A stretch of 64,000 bases of DNA from Tropicimonas_B omnivorans (GCF_031846565.1 NZ_JAVRHL010000003.1:124001-188000); one strand, 5' to 3'. Shown: positions 17,077 to 26,361, counted from the stretch's first letter. Translations and numbers: made by a program. Notes: generated from the letters alone by a model not told the origin.

Positions 17077-18507
17077 ATGAGCGACGTCAAGGAGCCGACA
17101 TTCCGCGAGAGCGTGGATCTGATGTTCAACCGCGCTGTCGCGCTGATGGACCTTTCCCCCGGCCTCGAGGAGAAGATCAGGGTCTGCAACGCGACCTACA
17201 CGGTGCGCTTCGGGGTCCGCCTCCGCGGCTCGATCCACACTTTCACCGGATACCGCTCGGTCCATTCGGAGCACATGGAGCCCGTGAAGGGCGGCATCCG
17301 CTTCGCGATGGACGTCAACCAGGACGAGGTCGAGGCGCTGGCGGCGCTGATGACCTTCAAATGCGCCCTGGTCGAGACGCCCTTCGGCGGCTCCAAGGGC
17401 GGGCTCTGCATCGACCCGCGCGAGTGGGACGAGCACGAGCTGGAGCGCATCACCCGCCGCTTCGCCTACGAGCTCATCAAGCGCGACCTGATCCATCCCA
17501 GCCAGAACGTCCCCGCGCCGGACATGGGCACCGGCGAGCGGGAGATGGCCTGGATTGCCGATCAGTACCGCCGGATGAACACCACCGACATCAACGGCAA
17601 TGCCTGCGTCACCGGCAAGCCGATCCATGCCGGCGGCATCAAGGGCCGCGTGGAAGCGACGGGACGGGGCGTGCAATACGCTCTCCGGGAGTTCTTCCGG
17701 CATCCCGAGGACGTCGCCATCGCGCAGCTTTCAGGAAAGCTCGCGGACAAGCGAATCGTCGTTCAGGGCCTTGGCAACGTGGGCTACCACGCCGCGAAGT
17801 TCCTGTCGGAGGAAGACGGCGCGCGCATCGTCGGCGTGATCGAGCGGGACGGGGCGATCACCGATCCCGATGGCATAGACATCGACGCACTCAGGGACTG
17901 GATCGCGGCCCATGGCGGGGTGCGCGGCTATGGCTCGGGCACCTATGTCGAGAACGGCGCGGCGGTTCTCGAAACGGAGTGCGACATCCTGATCCCCGCC
18001 GCCCTCGAAGGCGTCATCAACCTGTCCAACGCCGAGCGGATCCGGGCGCCCCTGATCATCGAGGCGGCGAACGGGCCCGTCACCGCGGGTGCGGACGAGA
18101 TCCTGCGCAAGCGCGGCACGATCATCATTCCGGACATGTACGCCAATGCCGGCGGCGTCACGGTCAGTTACTTCGAATGGGTTAAGAACCTGTCCCATAT
18201 CCGGTTCGGCCGGATGCAGCGCCGGCAGGAAGAGGCGCGGCACCAGGTCATCGTGGACGAGCTGGAACGGCTGTCCGCGGACAGTGGCGTCGGCTGGACC
18301 CTGAGCCCAGGCTTCAAGGAACGCTACCTGCGCGGCGCGGACGAGCTGGAACTGGTACGGTCCGGCCTCGATGACACGATGCGCACGGCGTACCAGGCCA
18401 TGCGGCAGATCTGGCACAGCCGGGAGGACGTTCCGGACCTGCGCGTCGCGGCCTACCTCGTCTCCATCGACCGGATCGCCCAGAGCTACCGCGCCAAGGG
18501 GCTCTGA
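17077..18507 (+). CDS. gdhA: Glutamate dehydrogenase, Glu/Leu/Phe/Val dehydrogenase family
   Basis: It catalyses reversible oxidative deamination of glutamate to 2-oxoglutarate. The substrate signature VKGGIRFAMDVNQDEVEALAA, the catalytic lysine region PFGGSKGGL and the cofactor fold VVQGLGNVGYHAA are clear. At 476 residues it belongs to the hexameric small class. The Glu at the end of the second Rossmann strand (GVIERDG) suggests NAD rather than NADP, but this is inference. GGAGGAGAAC lies just upstream of the ATG. Confidence 0.93.
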   Translation: MSDVKEPTFRESVDLMFNRAVALMDLSPGLEEKIRVCNATYTVRFGVRLRGSIHTFTGYRSVHSEHMEPVKGGIRFAMDVNQDEVEALAALMTFKCALVETPFGGSKGGLCIDPREWDEHELERITRRFAYELIKRDLIHPSQNVPAPDMGTGEREMAWIADQYRRMNTTDINGNACVTGKPIHAGGIKGRVEATGRGVQYALREFFRHPEDVAIAQLSGKLADKRIVVQGLGNVGYHAAKFLSEEDGARIVGVIERDGAITDPDGIDIDALRDWIAAHGGVRGYGSGTYVENGAAVLETECDILIPAALEGVINLSNAERIRAPLIIEAANGPVTAGADEILRKRGTIIIPDMYANAGGVTVSYFEWVKNLSHIRFGRMQRRQEEARHQVIVDELERLSADSGVGWTLSPGFKERYLRGADELELVRSGLDDTMRTAYQAMRQIWHSREDVPDLRVAAYLVSIDRIAQSYRAKGL

Positions 18508-18519
18508 CGCTCCAAGGGG

Positions 18520-18537
18520 GGCAGGGGCGCGCCTGCC
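18520..18537 (+). terminator. Hairpin downstream of gdhA
   Basis: GGCAGG (18520-18525) and CCTGCC (18532-18537) pair across a six-base loop, 12 bases after the gdhA stop. No T tract follows, so termination is only suggested. Confidence 0.35.
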
Positions 18538-18602
18538 ACGCCTCCCGCATGCGCGGCGCGCCTTCGGTTGCCAACGGGGCGGGCGCATGGTCTTGATGCA
18601 CC

Positions 18603-19415
18603 ATGCGTATTCTATTTCTTGGCGATGTCATGGGGCGCGCGGGGCGCGCCGCGATCACCGAAAGGCTGCCTGGCATCAGGGCGGCGTGGAAACTCGATTT
18701 CGTCGTGGTCAACGGCGAGAATGCCACCCACGGTGTCGGCCTGTCCGCGGACCATGCGAAGGGGATCTTCGAGGCGGGGGCCGATTGCGTCACGCTCGGT
18801 GACCATGCCTTCGACCAGTCCGACATGCTCCGCTACGTCGATCAGGAGCCGCGGATCATCCGCCCGATCAACTACGCGAAGACGGCGCCCGGCGTCGGCG
18901 CGCGGGTCTTCACCGCCGCCGGCGGCAAGAAGGTGCTGGTGGCGCAGGTGCTGGGGCAGGTCTTCATGAAGCGGCCGTTCGACGACCCCTTCTCCGCCCT
19001 CGATGCGGTCCTGTCGAAGCATCCGCGCGGCGGGATGGTGCAGGCCTCCCTCATCGACATCCACGCCGAGGCCACGAGCGAGAAGATGGGCGTAGCCCAT
19101 TTCTGCGACGGTCGGGCCAGCATCGTCGTCGGGACGCACACCCACGTTCCGACCGCCGATGCGCGGATCCTGCCCGGCGGCACCGCGGCCCTGTCGGATG
19201 CGGGAATGTGCGGCGATTACAACAGCGTCATCGGCATGAAGAAGGACGAGCCTATGCGGCGCTTCATCTCCGGCATGTCCAAGGGCCGATTCGAGCCCGC
19301 GGCGGGGGAGGCGACCCTCTCCGGCCTCTACGTCGAAACGGACGACCGCACGGGCGCCGCGACGCGGGTCGAGATGGTGCGGCAGGGCGGCCTCCTGCCG
19401 CCGGCCGGTCCATGA
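18603..19415 (+). CDS. YmdB-family metallophosphoesterase
   Basis: A 270-residue enzyme of the TIGR00282/YmdB family, dinuclear metal phosphodiesterases shown in Bacillus to act on 2',3'-cyclic nucleotides. Metal-site motifs are GDVMGRAGR at the N-terminus, VVNGENATHG, LGDHAFDQ and VVGTHTHVPTAD. The Asp-His-Ala-Phe form of the third motif replaces the GNHxWD I recall from firmicute members. The ATG follows gdhA by 95 bases on the same strand; the next gene starts 35 bases after its stop. Confidence 0.85.
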   Translation: MRILFLGDVMGRAGRAAITERLPGIRAAWKLDFVVVNGENATHGVGLSADHAKGIFEAGADCVTLGDHAFDQSDMLRYVDQEPRIIRPINYAKTAPGVGARVFTAAGGKKVLVAQVLGQVFMKRPFDDPFSALDAVLSKHPRGGMVQASLIDIHAEATSEKMGVAHFCDGRASIVVGTHTHVPTADARILPGGTAALSDAGMCGDYNSVIGMKKDEPMRRFISGMSKGRFEPAAGEATLSGLYVETDDRTGAATRVEMVRQGGLLPPAGP

Positions 19416-19449
19416 CGCGTCCGCCAGGCCCGGGCGCCCGGAGGCGCGG

Positions 19450-21228
19450 GTGATCGCCGATCTCCTTTCGGGTCCGGGGGAGGCGATCCTCTCGGGCGTG
19501 ATCGTCGCGTCGATGTTCGTGATGTTCCTGCGGGAACGCTTCCCGGCCGAGGTCGTGGCGCTGGGCGGCGCCGCGGCGATGCTGCTGACCGGCATCGTGC
19601 CCTACGAGACGGCGCGGGAAACGCTGGCGAACCCCGCGCCCTGGACGATCCTTCTGATGTTCATGGTGATGGGCGGCCTCGTACGCACCGGCTCGCTGGA
19701 GGCGCTGACCCAGCTCGCGGAGCGGCAGGTGGATGCGCGACCCATCGTGACGCTGGCCGGGCTCATCGTCTGCGTCGCGCTCGGCAGCGCCTTCATGAAC
19801 AACACCCCCGTCGTCGTGGTGATGATCCCCGTTTTCGTCCAGGTCGCCCACCGCCTCGGCGTCGCGCCGTCCAAGCTCCTGATCCCGCTGTCCTATGCCG
19901 CCATCCTCGGCGGCACGATAACGCTCATCGGCACCTCGACGAACCTCCTCGTGGACGGCGTCGCGCGGCAGCGTGGAATGGAGCCGTTCAGCATCTTCGA
20001 GATCGCGCCCCTCGGCCTCGTCCAGCTCGCGCTCGGTCTGCTCTACATTGCCCTCGTCGGGCGGCGGATCCTGCCCGAGCGGACGTCCCTCGGTGGCACC
20101 CTCGCGAACCGGCGGAAGATGCGCTACTTCACCGAGGTCGCCCTGCCGGAGGGCAGCCCCCTCATCGGCAAGCATGCGGTCGAGGTGGAAGCGTTCCGCC
20201 GCGAGGGCGTGCGCCTCGTGGACGTGCTGCGCGGCGATGCCTCCCTCCGCCGGGACATGGCCGCCGTCATCCTGGAGGTCGGCGACCGCGTCGTTCTCAG
20301 GACCGAGATGGCGGAGCTTCTCTCGCTCCAGGAAAACAAGCAGCTCCGGGCGCTGGACAAGCTCTCCTCGACCGAGACGCAGACGGTCGAGGTGCTGATA
20401 CAGCCCGGTGCGCGGATGGTCGGCCGGTCGCTCGGCGCCATGCGTCTCAGGCGCCGATACGGCGTCTATCCCCTCGCGGTCCACCGGCGGAGCCAGAACA
20501 TCGGCCGGAAGCTGGACGATGTCGTGGTCCGCGTCGGCGACACGCTCCTGCTCGAAGGGGCGCCGGCGGATATCGAGCGGCTCGCCGCGGACATGGACCT
20601 CGTGGACGTCTCCCGGCCGACCGAACGCGCGTTCCGCCGCGGTCACTGGCCGATCGCGGTCGGGGCACTTTCAGGCGTCGTGCTCCTGGCCGCCCTCGGG
20701 GTCGCGCCGATCCTGGTCCTCGCCTTAGGTGCGGTCGCGCTGATCCTGCTGGCGCGCTGCGTCGATGCCGAGGAGGCCTTCTCCTTCGTGGACGGACGCC
20801 TCCTTGCCCTCATCTTCGCGATGCTCGTCGTCGGGGCGGGGCTCGAGGCCTCGGGCGCGGTGGCGTATCTCGTTGAGGGAATCGAGCCCTGGCTGACCGG
20901 ATTGCCGCCGATGGCGGTGGTCTTCGCGGTCTACGTCATCACGTCGATCCTGACCGAGACGATCTCGAACAACGCGGTTGCCGTCATCGTCACGCCCATC
21001 GCCATCGAGCTGGCGCTCGCGCTCGGTTTCGACCCGCGTCCCCTCGTGGTGGCGGTCATGTTCGCCGCGTCTTCCGCCTTTTCGACACCCATCGGCTACC
21101 AGACCAACATGATGGTCTACGGCCCCGGCGGTTATCGCTTCGCGGACTTCCTCAAGGTCGGTATCCCGCTCAACCTGTTGCTGGCCTGCTCGGCGAGCGT
21201 TCTCATCCCGCTGATCTGGCAGATGTGA
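19450..21228 (+). CDS. SLC13-type (DASS) transporter with paired TrkA-C domains
   Basis: A 592-residue inner-membrane transporter with hydrophobic halves at about 1-205 and 395-592, separated by two soluble TrkA-C/RCK-C domains (EVALPEGSPLIGKHAVEVEAFRR and EVLIQPGARMVGRSL). Family motifs SAFMNNTPVVVVMIPV, GTSTNLLVDG and TETISNNAVAVIVTPIA are present. Such proteins move dicarboxylates, sulfate or similar anions with sodium; the substrate here is unknown. The start is GTG at 19450. Confidence 0.85.
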   Translation: MIADLLSGPGEAILSGVIVASMFVMFLRERFPAEVVALGGAAAMLLTGIVPYETARETLANPAPWTILLMFMVMGGLVRTGSLEALTQLAERQVDARPIVTLAGLIVCVALGSAFMNNTPVVVVMIPVFVQVAHRLGVAPSKLLIPLSYAAILGGTITLIGTSTNLLVDGVARQRGMEPFSIFEIAPLGLVQLALGLLYIALVGRRILPERTSLGGTLANRRKMRYFTEVALPEGSPLIGKHAVEVEAFRREGVRLVDVLRGDASLRRDMAAVILEVGDRVVLRTEMAELLSLQENKQLRALDKLSSTETQTVEVLIQPGARMVGRSLGAMRLRRRYGVYPLAVHRRSQNIGRKLDDVVVRVGDTLLLEGAPADIERLAADMDLVDVSRPTERAFRRGHWPIAVGALSGVVLLAALGVAPILVLALGAVALILLARCVDAEEAFSFVDGRLLALIFAMLVVGAGLEASGAVAYLVEGIEPWLTGLPPMAVVFAVYVITSILTETISNNAVAVIVTPIAIELALALGFDPRPLVVAVMFAASSAFSTPIGYQTNMMVYGPGGYRFADFLKVGIPLNLLLACSASVLIPLIWQM

Positions 21229-21324
21229 GGGCGGGCGCAGCGCGATATTGCCCATACGGCCACTCGCCGGTATAGGACGCTCTCGCACAAACTTCTCTCA
21301 TCGGCACGAGTTCGGGAGGCATCC

Positions 21325-22065
21325 ATGGCCGGCCATTCCAAATGGGCCAACATCCAGCACCGCAAGGGTCGTCAGGACGCCGCGCGGTCCAAGCTGTTCT
21401 CCAAGCTCTCCAAGGAGATCACCGTCGCCGCGAAGATGGGCGATCCCGATCCCGAGAAGAACCCCCGTCTGCGCCTTGCGGTGAAGGAAGCCAAGTCGAA
21501 CTCCGTCCCCAAGGACGTGATCGACCGCGCGATCAACAAGGCGACCGGCGGCGACGGCGACGATTACGAGGAAATCCGCTACGAGGGCTACGGCCCCGGC
21601 GGCGTTGCCGTGATCGTCGAGGCGATGACCGACAACCGCAACCGCACCGCCTCCACCGTGCGCTCCACCTTCGGCAAGCATGGCGGAAACCTCGGTGAGA
21701 CGGGCTCCGTGTCCTTCATGTTCGAGCGCAAGGGCGAGATCGTCTACACCGCGGCCGCCGGCGACGAGGACACGGTGATGATGGCCGCGATCGAGGCCGG
21801 CGCAGAGGATGTCGAGCATTCCGAGGAGGGGCATGTGATCTACTGCGCCGATACGGATCTCAACGACGTCTCGTCCAAGCTGGAAGAAGAGCTGGGCGAG
21901 AGCGAGTCGACCAAGCTCGTCTGGAAGCCGACCACGACCACCGAGCTCGACCTCGATGGTGCCACCAAGCTCATGAAGCTGATCGACGTGCTCGAGGATG
22001 ACGACGACGTCCAGCGCGTCACGGCGAATTTCGAGGTGTCGGACGAGGTTATGGCGCAGCTCTGA
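21325..22065 (+). CDS. YebC/PmpR family protein
   Basis: A 246-residue, three-domain YebC protein beginning with the invariant AGHSKWANIQHRKGRQD and ending in ALA-type domain residues DDDDVQRVTANFE. The family was long annotated as DNA-binding regulators; later work in some bacteria implicates members in translation of proline-rich stretches or mitochondrial translation. The strong ribosome binding site GGGAGG precedes the ATG by six bases. It follows the SLC13 gene with a 96-base gap. Confidence 0.95.
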   Translation: MAGHSKWANIQHRKGRQDAARSKLFSKLSKEITVAAKMGDPDPEKNPRLRLAVKEAKSNSVPKDVIDRAINKATGGDGDDYEEIRYEGYGPGGVAVIVEAMTDNRNRTASTVRSTFGKHGGNLGETGSVSFMFERKGEIVYTAAAGDEDTVMMAAIEAGAEDVEHSEEGHVIYCADTDLNDVSSKLEEELGESESTKLVWKPTTTTELDLDGATKLMKLIDVLEDDDDVQRVTANFEVSDEVMAQL

Positions 22066-22076
22066 AGGATCACGGC

Positions 22077-22094
22077 GGCGGGCTACGGCCCGCC
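22077..22094 (+). terminator. Hairpin with TACG tetraloop after the YebC gene
   Basis: GGCGGGC (22077-22083) and GCCCGCC (22088-22094) form a 7-bp stem closed by a TACG loop, an unusually stable tetraloop class. It starts 12 bases past the yebC stop. It has no T tract. Confidence 0.4.
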
Positions 22095-22235
22095 ATCGCG
22101 CCGCTATCCCGCCTCGGGACTGTCCTCCAGACCGCCTTGCTGTCGCAGACGCCCATGGCCATGCCGGGGCTCGCCGCCCGAACCACGCGAGGCGCCCGGA
22201 ACCGGATGACAGGTTCTGACGAGGGGTGATCCTGC

Positions 22236-22838
22236 ATGACTGCCGCGCTCCAGGGCTTCGCGATCGGCCTGTCGCTCATCCTGGCGATCGGGGCGCAGAA
22301 TGCGTTCGTCCTCCGGCAGGGCCTGCGGCGCGCGCATGTCTTCTCGGTGGTCGCGGTCTGTGCGCTGTCGGACGCGGCCCTGATCGCGGCGGGCGTCGCC
22401 GGCTTTGCCGCCATACTGGAGCTCGCGCCCTGGTTCGCCACCGTGGCGCGGCTCGGCGGGGCGGCCTTCCTCATCGTCTACGGCGCGCTCTCGCTCCGAT
22501 CCGCCCTTCGCGGCACCGAGGCGCTGGAGGCGGCCGAGGAGGGGACGGGCTCGCGCATGCGCGCGATCGGCGTCTGCCTCGCGCTGACCTGGCTCAACCC
22601 GCATGTCTACCTCGACACGGTGGTGCTCCTCGGTTCGGTCAGCGCGCGGTTCGAGGGGCAGCGGCTCGAATTCGCGCTCGGGGCGATGTCCGCCTCGCTC
22701 TTCTTCTTCACATCGCTCGGCTACGGCGCACGGCTCCTCGCGCCGCTCTTCGCGAGGCCCTCCGCGTGGCGCGTGCTCGACCTGCTCGTCGCGGCGGTGA
22801 TGTGGCTCATCGCGGCGGGGCTTCTTTTCGGCCACTGA
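22236..22838 (+). CDS. LysE/ArgO-type amino-acid exporter
   Basis: A 200-residue membrane protein with six hydrophobic spans. The LysE signature AIGAQNAFVLRQGLRRAHVFSV is near the N-terminus and TWLNPHVYLDTVVLLG in the middle. ArgO and LysE export arginine and lysine; the sequence is closer to ArgO (NPHVYLDTVVLLG), though its substrate is inferred. GAGGGGTGA precedes the ATG. No LysG/ArgP-type regulator is adjacent. Confidence 0.88.
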   Translation: MTAALQGFAIGLSLILAIGAQNAFVLRQGLRRAHVFSVVAVCALSDAALIAAGVAGFAAILELAPWFATVARLGGAAFLIVYGALSLRSALRGTEALEAAEEGTGSRMRAIGVCLALTWLNPHVYLDTVVLLGSVSARFEGQRLEFALGAMSASLFFFTSLGYGARLLAPLFARPSAWRVLDLLVAAVMWLIAAGLLFGH

Positions 22839-22880
22839 GCAAGGCTGGACCCTTGGATGCGGCGCGATTAAGAGGGGCGC

Positions 22881-22931
22881 ATGACAGGGCAGCAGATCGC
22901 ATTTCGGCGAATTATCGGCCCGGCGCGCTGA
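22881..22931 (+). CDS. Possible 16-residue leader peptide upstream of ileS
   Basis: An ATG at 22881, preceded by GAGGGG, opens a 16-codon reading frame ending at TGA 22929-22931. Three of its 16 residues are isoleucine, including two consecutive Ile codons (ATT ATC) at 22911-22916, before the isoleucyl-tRNA synthetase gene. Two mutually exclusive hairpins follow. This fits ribosome-dependent attenuation, but ORFs this short are common by chance, so the call is speculative. Confidence 0.3.
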   Translation: MTGQQIAFRRIIGPAR

Positions 22932-22941
22932 TCCAGCCGCC

Positions 22942-22974
22942 GGGACCCGTTCGGCGCGTCCCCCGAGGCGCGCC
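22942..22974 (+). promoter_or_regulatory. Possible attenuator: two mutually exclusive hairpins before ileS
   Basis: Hairpin A pairs GGGAC (22942-22946) with GTCCC (22958-22962). Hairpin B pairs GGCGCG (22953-22958) with CGCGCC (22969-22974). They share base 22958 and each has an arm inside the other's loop, so only one can form. B is followed by a pyrimidine-rich TCTCTTC and lies 45 bases before the ileS ATG. Confidence 0.3.
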
Positions 22975-23019
22975 TCTCTTCGCCCTACCTTCGCCCGACA
23001 GATCCGAGGACGCCGCCCG

Positions 23020-26000
23020 ATGTGCGCCGAGACCACGACCCCCGAGACCGACTTCAAATCCACGCTGAACCTGCCGCAGACGGAGTTTCCGATGCGCGCC
23101 GGCCTGCCGAAGCGGGAGCCGGAATGGCTCGATCGCTGGACGCGGCTCGACGTCTATCATCGTCTCCGGTCGAGCGCCGCGGGGCGCGAGCCCTTCATCC
23201 TGCATGACGGCCCGCCCTATGCGAATGGCCATCTGCATATCGGTCACGCCCTGAACAAGATCCTGAAGGACATGATCGTCCGGTCGCAGCAGATGATGGG
23301 CCGCGATGCGCGCTACGTTCCGGGCTGGGACTGCCACGGCCTGCCGATCGAGTGGAAGATCGAGGAGGCCTACCGCGCCAAGGGCAAGAGCAAGGACGAG
23401 GTGCCGGTCCTGGACCTCCGCCGCGAATGCCGCTCCTTCGCGGAAGGCTGGATCGACATCCAGCGGGGCGAGTTCAAACGCCTCGGCATCACCGGCAACT
23501 GGGACGCGCCTTACCTCACGATGGACTTCCATGCCGAGGCGGTGATCGCGGCGGAGTTCCAGAAGTTCCTGATGAACGGAACGCTCTACCAGGGCTCCAA
23601 GCCCGTGATGTGGTCCCCGGTGGAGAAGACCGCCCTGGCCGAGGCCGAGGTCGAGTACCACGAGCGGACGAGCCCGGCGATCTGGGTCGCCTTCCCGATC
23701 TGGTACTTCGCCGACGCGGACGGCTCCTTCCGGGAACTGGTCGAGACGGGCGCCATCACCGGTGAGAACCCGGTGGATGCGCTCACCGATCTCGCGGCGG
23801 AGTTCCAGCAGGCCTCCGTCGTGATCTGGACCACGACGCCCTGGACCATCCCGCAGAACCGCGCCGTCTGCTACGGCCCCGACATCGCCTACGGCCTCTA
23901 CGAGGTCACCGAGGCGCCGGAGGGCAACTGGATCGAGACCGGGCGGCGGGTGATGCTCGCCGACGATCTGGCGGAGGCCACCTTCGCCGCCGCCAAGGTG
24001 ACGGGCTGGAAGAAGGTCCGGGACATCACCCCCGCCATGCTGCGCAGCATCTCCCTCGGCCACCCCTTGTGCAACGTCGAGGAGGCAGGCGGCGAGTGGC
24101 ATTTCGACGTGCCGCTCCTGCCGGCGGATCACGTCACCTCCGATGCCGGCACGGGCTTTGTCCACACGGCGCCGAGCCACGGGGACGACGATTACCAGGT
24201 CGGCCTGAAACACGGTCTGCAGATGACCTACAACGTGATGGAGGACGGCTCCTTCCGCGAGGACCTGCCGCTCTTCGGTGGCGAGCTGATCGTGAAGCCG
24301 AACGGCAAGGAGGGCGGCGCGAACGAGGCCGTCATCAAGCGCCTCGCCGCCGAGGGGCGGATGGTCGCGCGGGCAAAGCTCACCCACTCCTACCCGCATA
24401 GCTGGCGTTCCAAGGCGCCGTTGATCTTCCGCAACACGGCGCAATGGTTCGCCGCCATCGACCGCCCTGTCGGCGACGGGCTCGACGAGTTCGGGCGGAC
24501 GATCCGCGAGCGGGCTCTGACCTCGATCGACGAGCTGGTGACGTGGACCCCGAAGACGGGCCGCAACCGTCTCCACTCGATGATCTCCTCCCGGCCGGAC
24601 TGGGTGTTGTCGCGCCAGCGCGCCTGGGGCGTGCCGCTGACCTGCTTCGTCAAGGTGGGCGCCAAGCCCGACGATCCGGACTTCCTGCTGCGCGATGCCG
24701 GCGTGAACGCACGCGTCGTCGAGGCGTTCGAGGCCGAGGGCGCCGATGCATGGTACGAGGAGGGCGCCAAGGCGAGGTTCATCGCGGATGCGGCGAACCC
24801 GGACGAGTACGAGCAGGTGTTCGACATTCTCGACGTCTGGTTCGACAGCGGCTCGACCCACTCCTTCGTCCTGCGCGATCGCGACGACGGCAGCCCCGAC
24901 GGGATTGCGGATGTCTATCTCGAGGGCACGGACCAGCATCGCGGCTGGTTCCACTCCTCCCTCCTGCAGGCCTGCGGCACAAAGGGCCGGGCGCCCTATC
25001 GCGCCGTCGTCACCCATGGCTTCACGCTGGACGAGAAGGGCATGAAGATGTCCAAGTCGCTCGGCAATACCATCCTGCCCGAGCAGGTGGTGAACCAGTA
25101 CGGCGCCGATATCCTGCGTCTCTGGGTGTCACAGTCGGACTACACGGCGGACCAGCGCATCGGGCCCGAGATCCTGAAGGGCACGGCGGACGCCTACCGC
25201 CGCCTGCGCAATACCCTGCGCTTCGTTCTGGGCTCGCTGCCCGAGGATGTGCCGACGCTTCCCGAGGACATCTCCGAACTGCCGGATCTCGAACGCTTCG
25301 TTCTTCACCGGCTTCAGGAGACGGACCGGGACGTTCGCGCGGCCTATGCCGCCTACGATTTCCAGCGCGCGTGGCGGAGCGTCTTCGAGCTCTGCACCCT
25401 CGACCTCTCCTCGTTCTACTTCGACGTGCGCAAGGACGCGCTCTACTGCGATGCGCCGTCCTCCGAGCGGCGCCGGGCATGCGAGGCGGTCCTCGGCGCG
25501 ATCTACGACCGCGTCGTGACCTGGCTCGCGCCGATCCTGACCTTCACCATGGAGGAGGCCTGGCTGGAGCGGCATCCGGGCGAGGACAGCTCCGTGCACC
25601 TCGTCGACATGCCGGACACGCCGGAAGCCTGGCAGGACGAAACCCTCGCGGCCCATATCCGCAAGCTGCGCGCCGCGCGCCGCACGGTGACGGGCGCGCT
25701 GGAGATCGCCCGCCGGGACAAGGAGATCGGCGCCTCGCTGGAAGCGGCCCCCATCGTCCACCTGAGCGAGGAGTACGCGTCCGAGGTAACGGATCCCGAG
25801 CTCTTCGCGGATTACTGCATCACCTCGGACGTGCGCCTGACCACTGATCCCGCGCCGCAGGATGCGTTCCGCTCCGAGGACGTGCCGGGCGTGGGCGTCG
25901 AGGTGGTGCGGGCTGACGGCGCGAAATGCGGTCGGTGCTGGAAGGTGCTGCCCGATGTCGGCGGGCACGCCCATGCGGGCGTCTGCGGCCGGTGCGATGC

Positions 26001-26025
26001 CGCCCTGACCGAGCTCGGGGTTTGA
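23020..26025 (+). CDS. ileS: Isoleucyl-tRNA synthetase
   Basis: A class I synthetase of 1001 residues. HIGH is at 73-76 (HLHIGHALN) and KMSKS at 676-680; the editing CP1 domain lies between (WTTTPWTIPQNRAV is part of its pocket). A C-terminal zinc knuckle with cysteines near 970, 973, 989 and 992 (CGRCWKV, CGRC) is that of the zinc-containing bacterial type. The 181-base leader holds a possible leader peptide and attenuator. Its stop overlaps the next gene's TTG start. Confidence 0.97.
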   Translation: MCAETTTPETDFKSTLNLPQTEFPMRAGLPKREPEWLDRWTRLDVYHRLRSSAAGREPFILHDGPPYANGHLHIGHALNKILKDMIVRSQQMMGRDARYVPGWDCHGLPIEWKIEEAYRAKGKSKDEVPVLDLRRECRSFAEGWIDIQRGEFKRLGITGNWDAPYLTMDFHAEAVIAAEFQKFLMNGTLYQGSKPVMWSPVEKTALAEAEVEYHERTSPAIWVAFPIWYFADADGSFRELVETGAITGENPVDALTDLAAEFQQASVVIWTTTPWTIPQNRAVCYGPDIAYGLYEVTEAPEGNWIETGRRVMLADDLAEATFAAAKVTGWKKVRDITPAMLRSISLGHPLCNVEEAGGEWHFDVPLLPADHVTSDAGTGFVHTAPSHGDDDYQVGLKHGLQMTYNVMEDGSFREDLPLFGGELIVKPNGKEGGANEAVIKRLAAEGRMVARAKLTHSYPHSWRSKAPLIFRNTAQWFAAIDRPVGDGLDEFGRTIRERALTSIDELVTWTPKTGRNRLHSMISSRPDWVLSRQRAWGVPLTCFVKVGAKPDDPDFLLRDAGVNARVVEAFEAEGADAWYEEGAKARFIADAANPDEYEQVFDILDVWFDSGSTHSFVLRDRDDGSPDGIADVYLEGTDQHRGWFHSSLLQACGTKGRAPYRAVVTHGFTLDEKGMKMSKSLGNTILPEQVVNQYGADILRLWVSQSDYTADQRIGPEILKGTADAYRRLRNTLRFVLGSLPEDVPTLPEDISELPDLERFVLHRLQETDRDVRAAYAAYDFQRAWRSVFELCTLDLSSFYFDVRKDALYCDAPSSERRRACEAVLGAIYDRVVTWLAPILTFTMEEAWLERHPGEDSSVHLVDMPDTPEAWQDETLAAHIRKLRAARRTVTGALEIARRDKEIGASLEAAPIVHLSEEYASEVTDPELFADYCITSDVRLTTDPAPQDAFRSEDVPGVGVEVVRADGAKCGRCWKVLPDVGGHAHAGVCGRCDAALTELGV

Positions 26026-26273
26026 GCAATACGGACGATGCGGCCATTGCGGCGGAGCTGCGCCGGCTGGCGCGGGAGCGGGGGGCGGACAAGACGTTCT
26101 GCCCCTCTGAGGTCGCCCGCGCCATGGCGTCCGACTGGCGCCCCCTGATGGAGGACGTGCGCCGGGTGGCGGGCGATCTCGCGGCGAGGGGTGAACTCAG
26201 GGCGACGCAGAAGGGCGTCCCTGCAGATCCCGTATCCGCGACCGGCCCGATCCGGCTCGCGCGCGCCGACTAG
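26022..26273 (+). CDS. DUF3253 family small protein
   Basis: A predicted 83-residue protein from a TTG start at 26022-26024 that overlaps the ileS stop (TTGA). The core TFCPSEVARAMASDWRPLMEDVRRVAGDLAARGEL resembles DUF3253, thought to be a winged-helix-like domain of unknown function. Translation is probably coupled to ileS. The only downstream in-frame ATG (26124) would remove half the domain, supporting the TTG. Confidence 0.72.
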   Translation: MSNTDDAAIAAELRRLARERGADKTFCPSEVARAMASDWRPLMEDVRRVAGDLAARGELRATQKGVPADPVSATGPIRLARAD

Positions 26274-26280
26274 CGCGGGG

Positions 26281-26341
26281 CCGGGGAGGGGGCGCTGCCC
26301 CCGCCTGCCGCGGCAGGCTCCCCCGGGGTATTTCCTAGAAA
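26281..26341. repeat. Palindromic cloverleaf-like intergenic element
   Basis: Between the converging DUF3253 and pcs genes, an outer stem CCGGGGAG (26281-26288) with CTCCCCCGG (26318-26326, one bulge) encloses two hairpins: GGGGC-GCT-GCCCC (26289-26301) and the perfect palindrome CCTGCCG/CGGCAGG (26304-26317). A short TTTC/GAAA hairpin (26331-26341) follows. I recall similar GC-rich elements ending in a TATTT sequence in other Rhodobacterales genomes, so this may be a dispersed repeat. It could also act as a two-way terminator. Confidence 0.6.
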
Positions 26342-26361
26342 GATGAACGGGCCGGCGTCAG

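Noticed and set aside
15237..18185. Very long plus-strand ORF (about 980 codons) opposite the TadG-like gene and running into gdhA
   Set aside because: It is a high-GC shadow; the real genes in this stretch are TadG-like (minus) and gdhA (plus) with clear domains.
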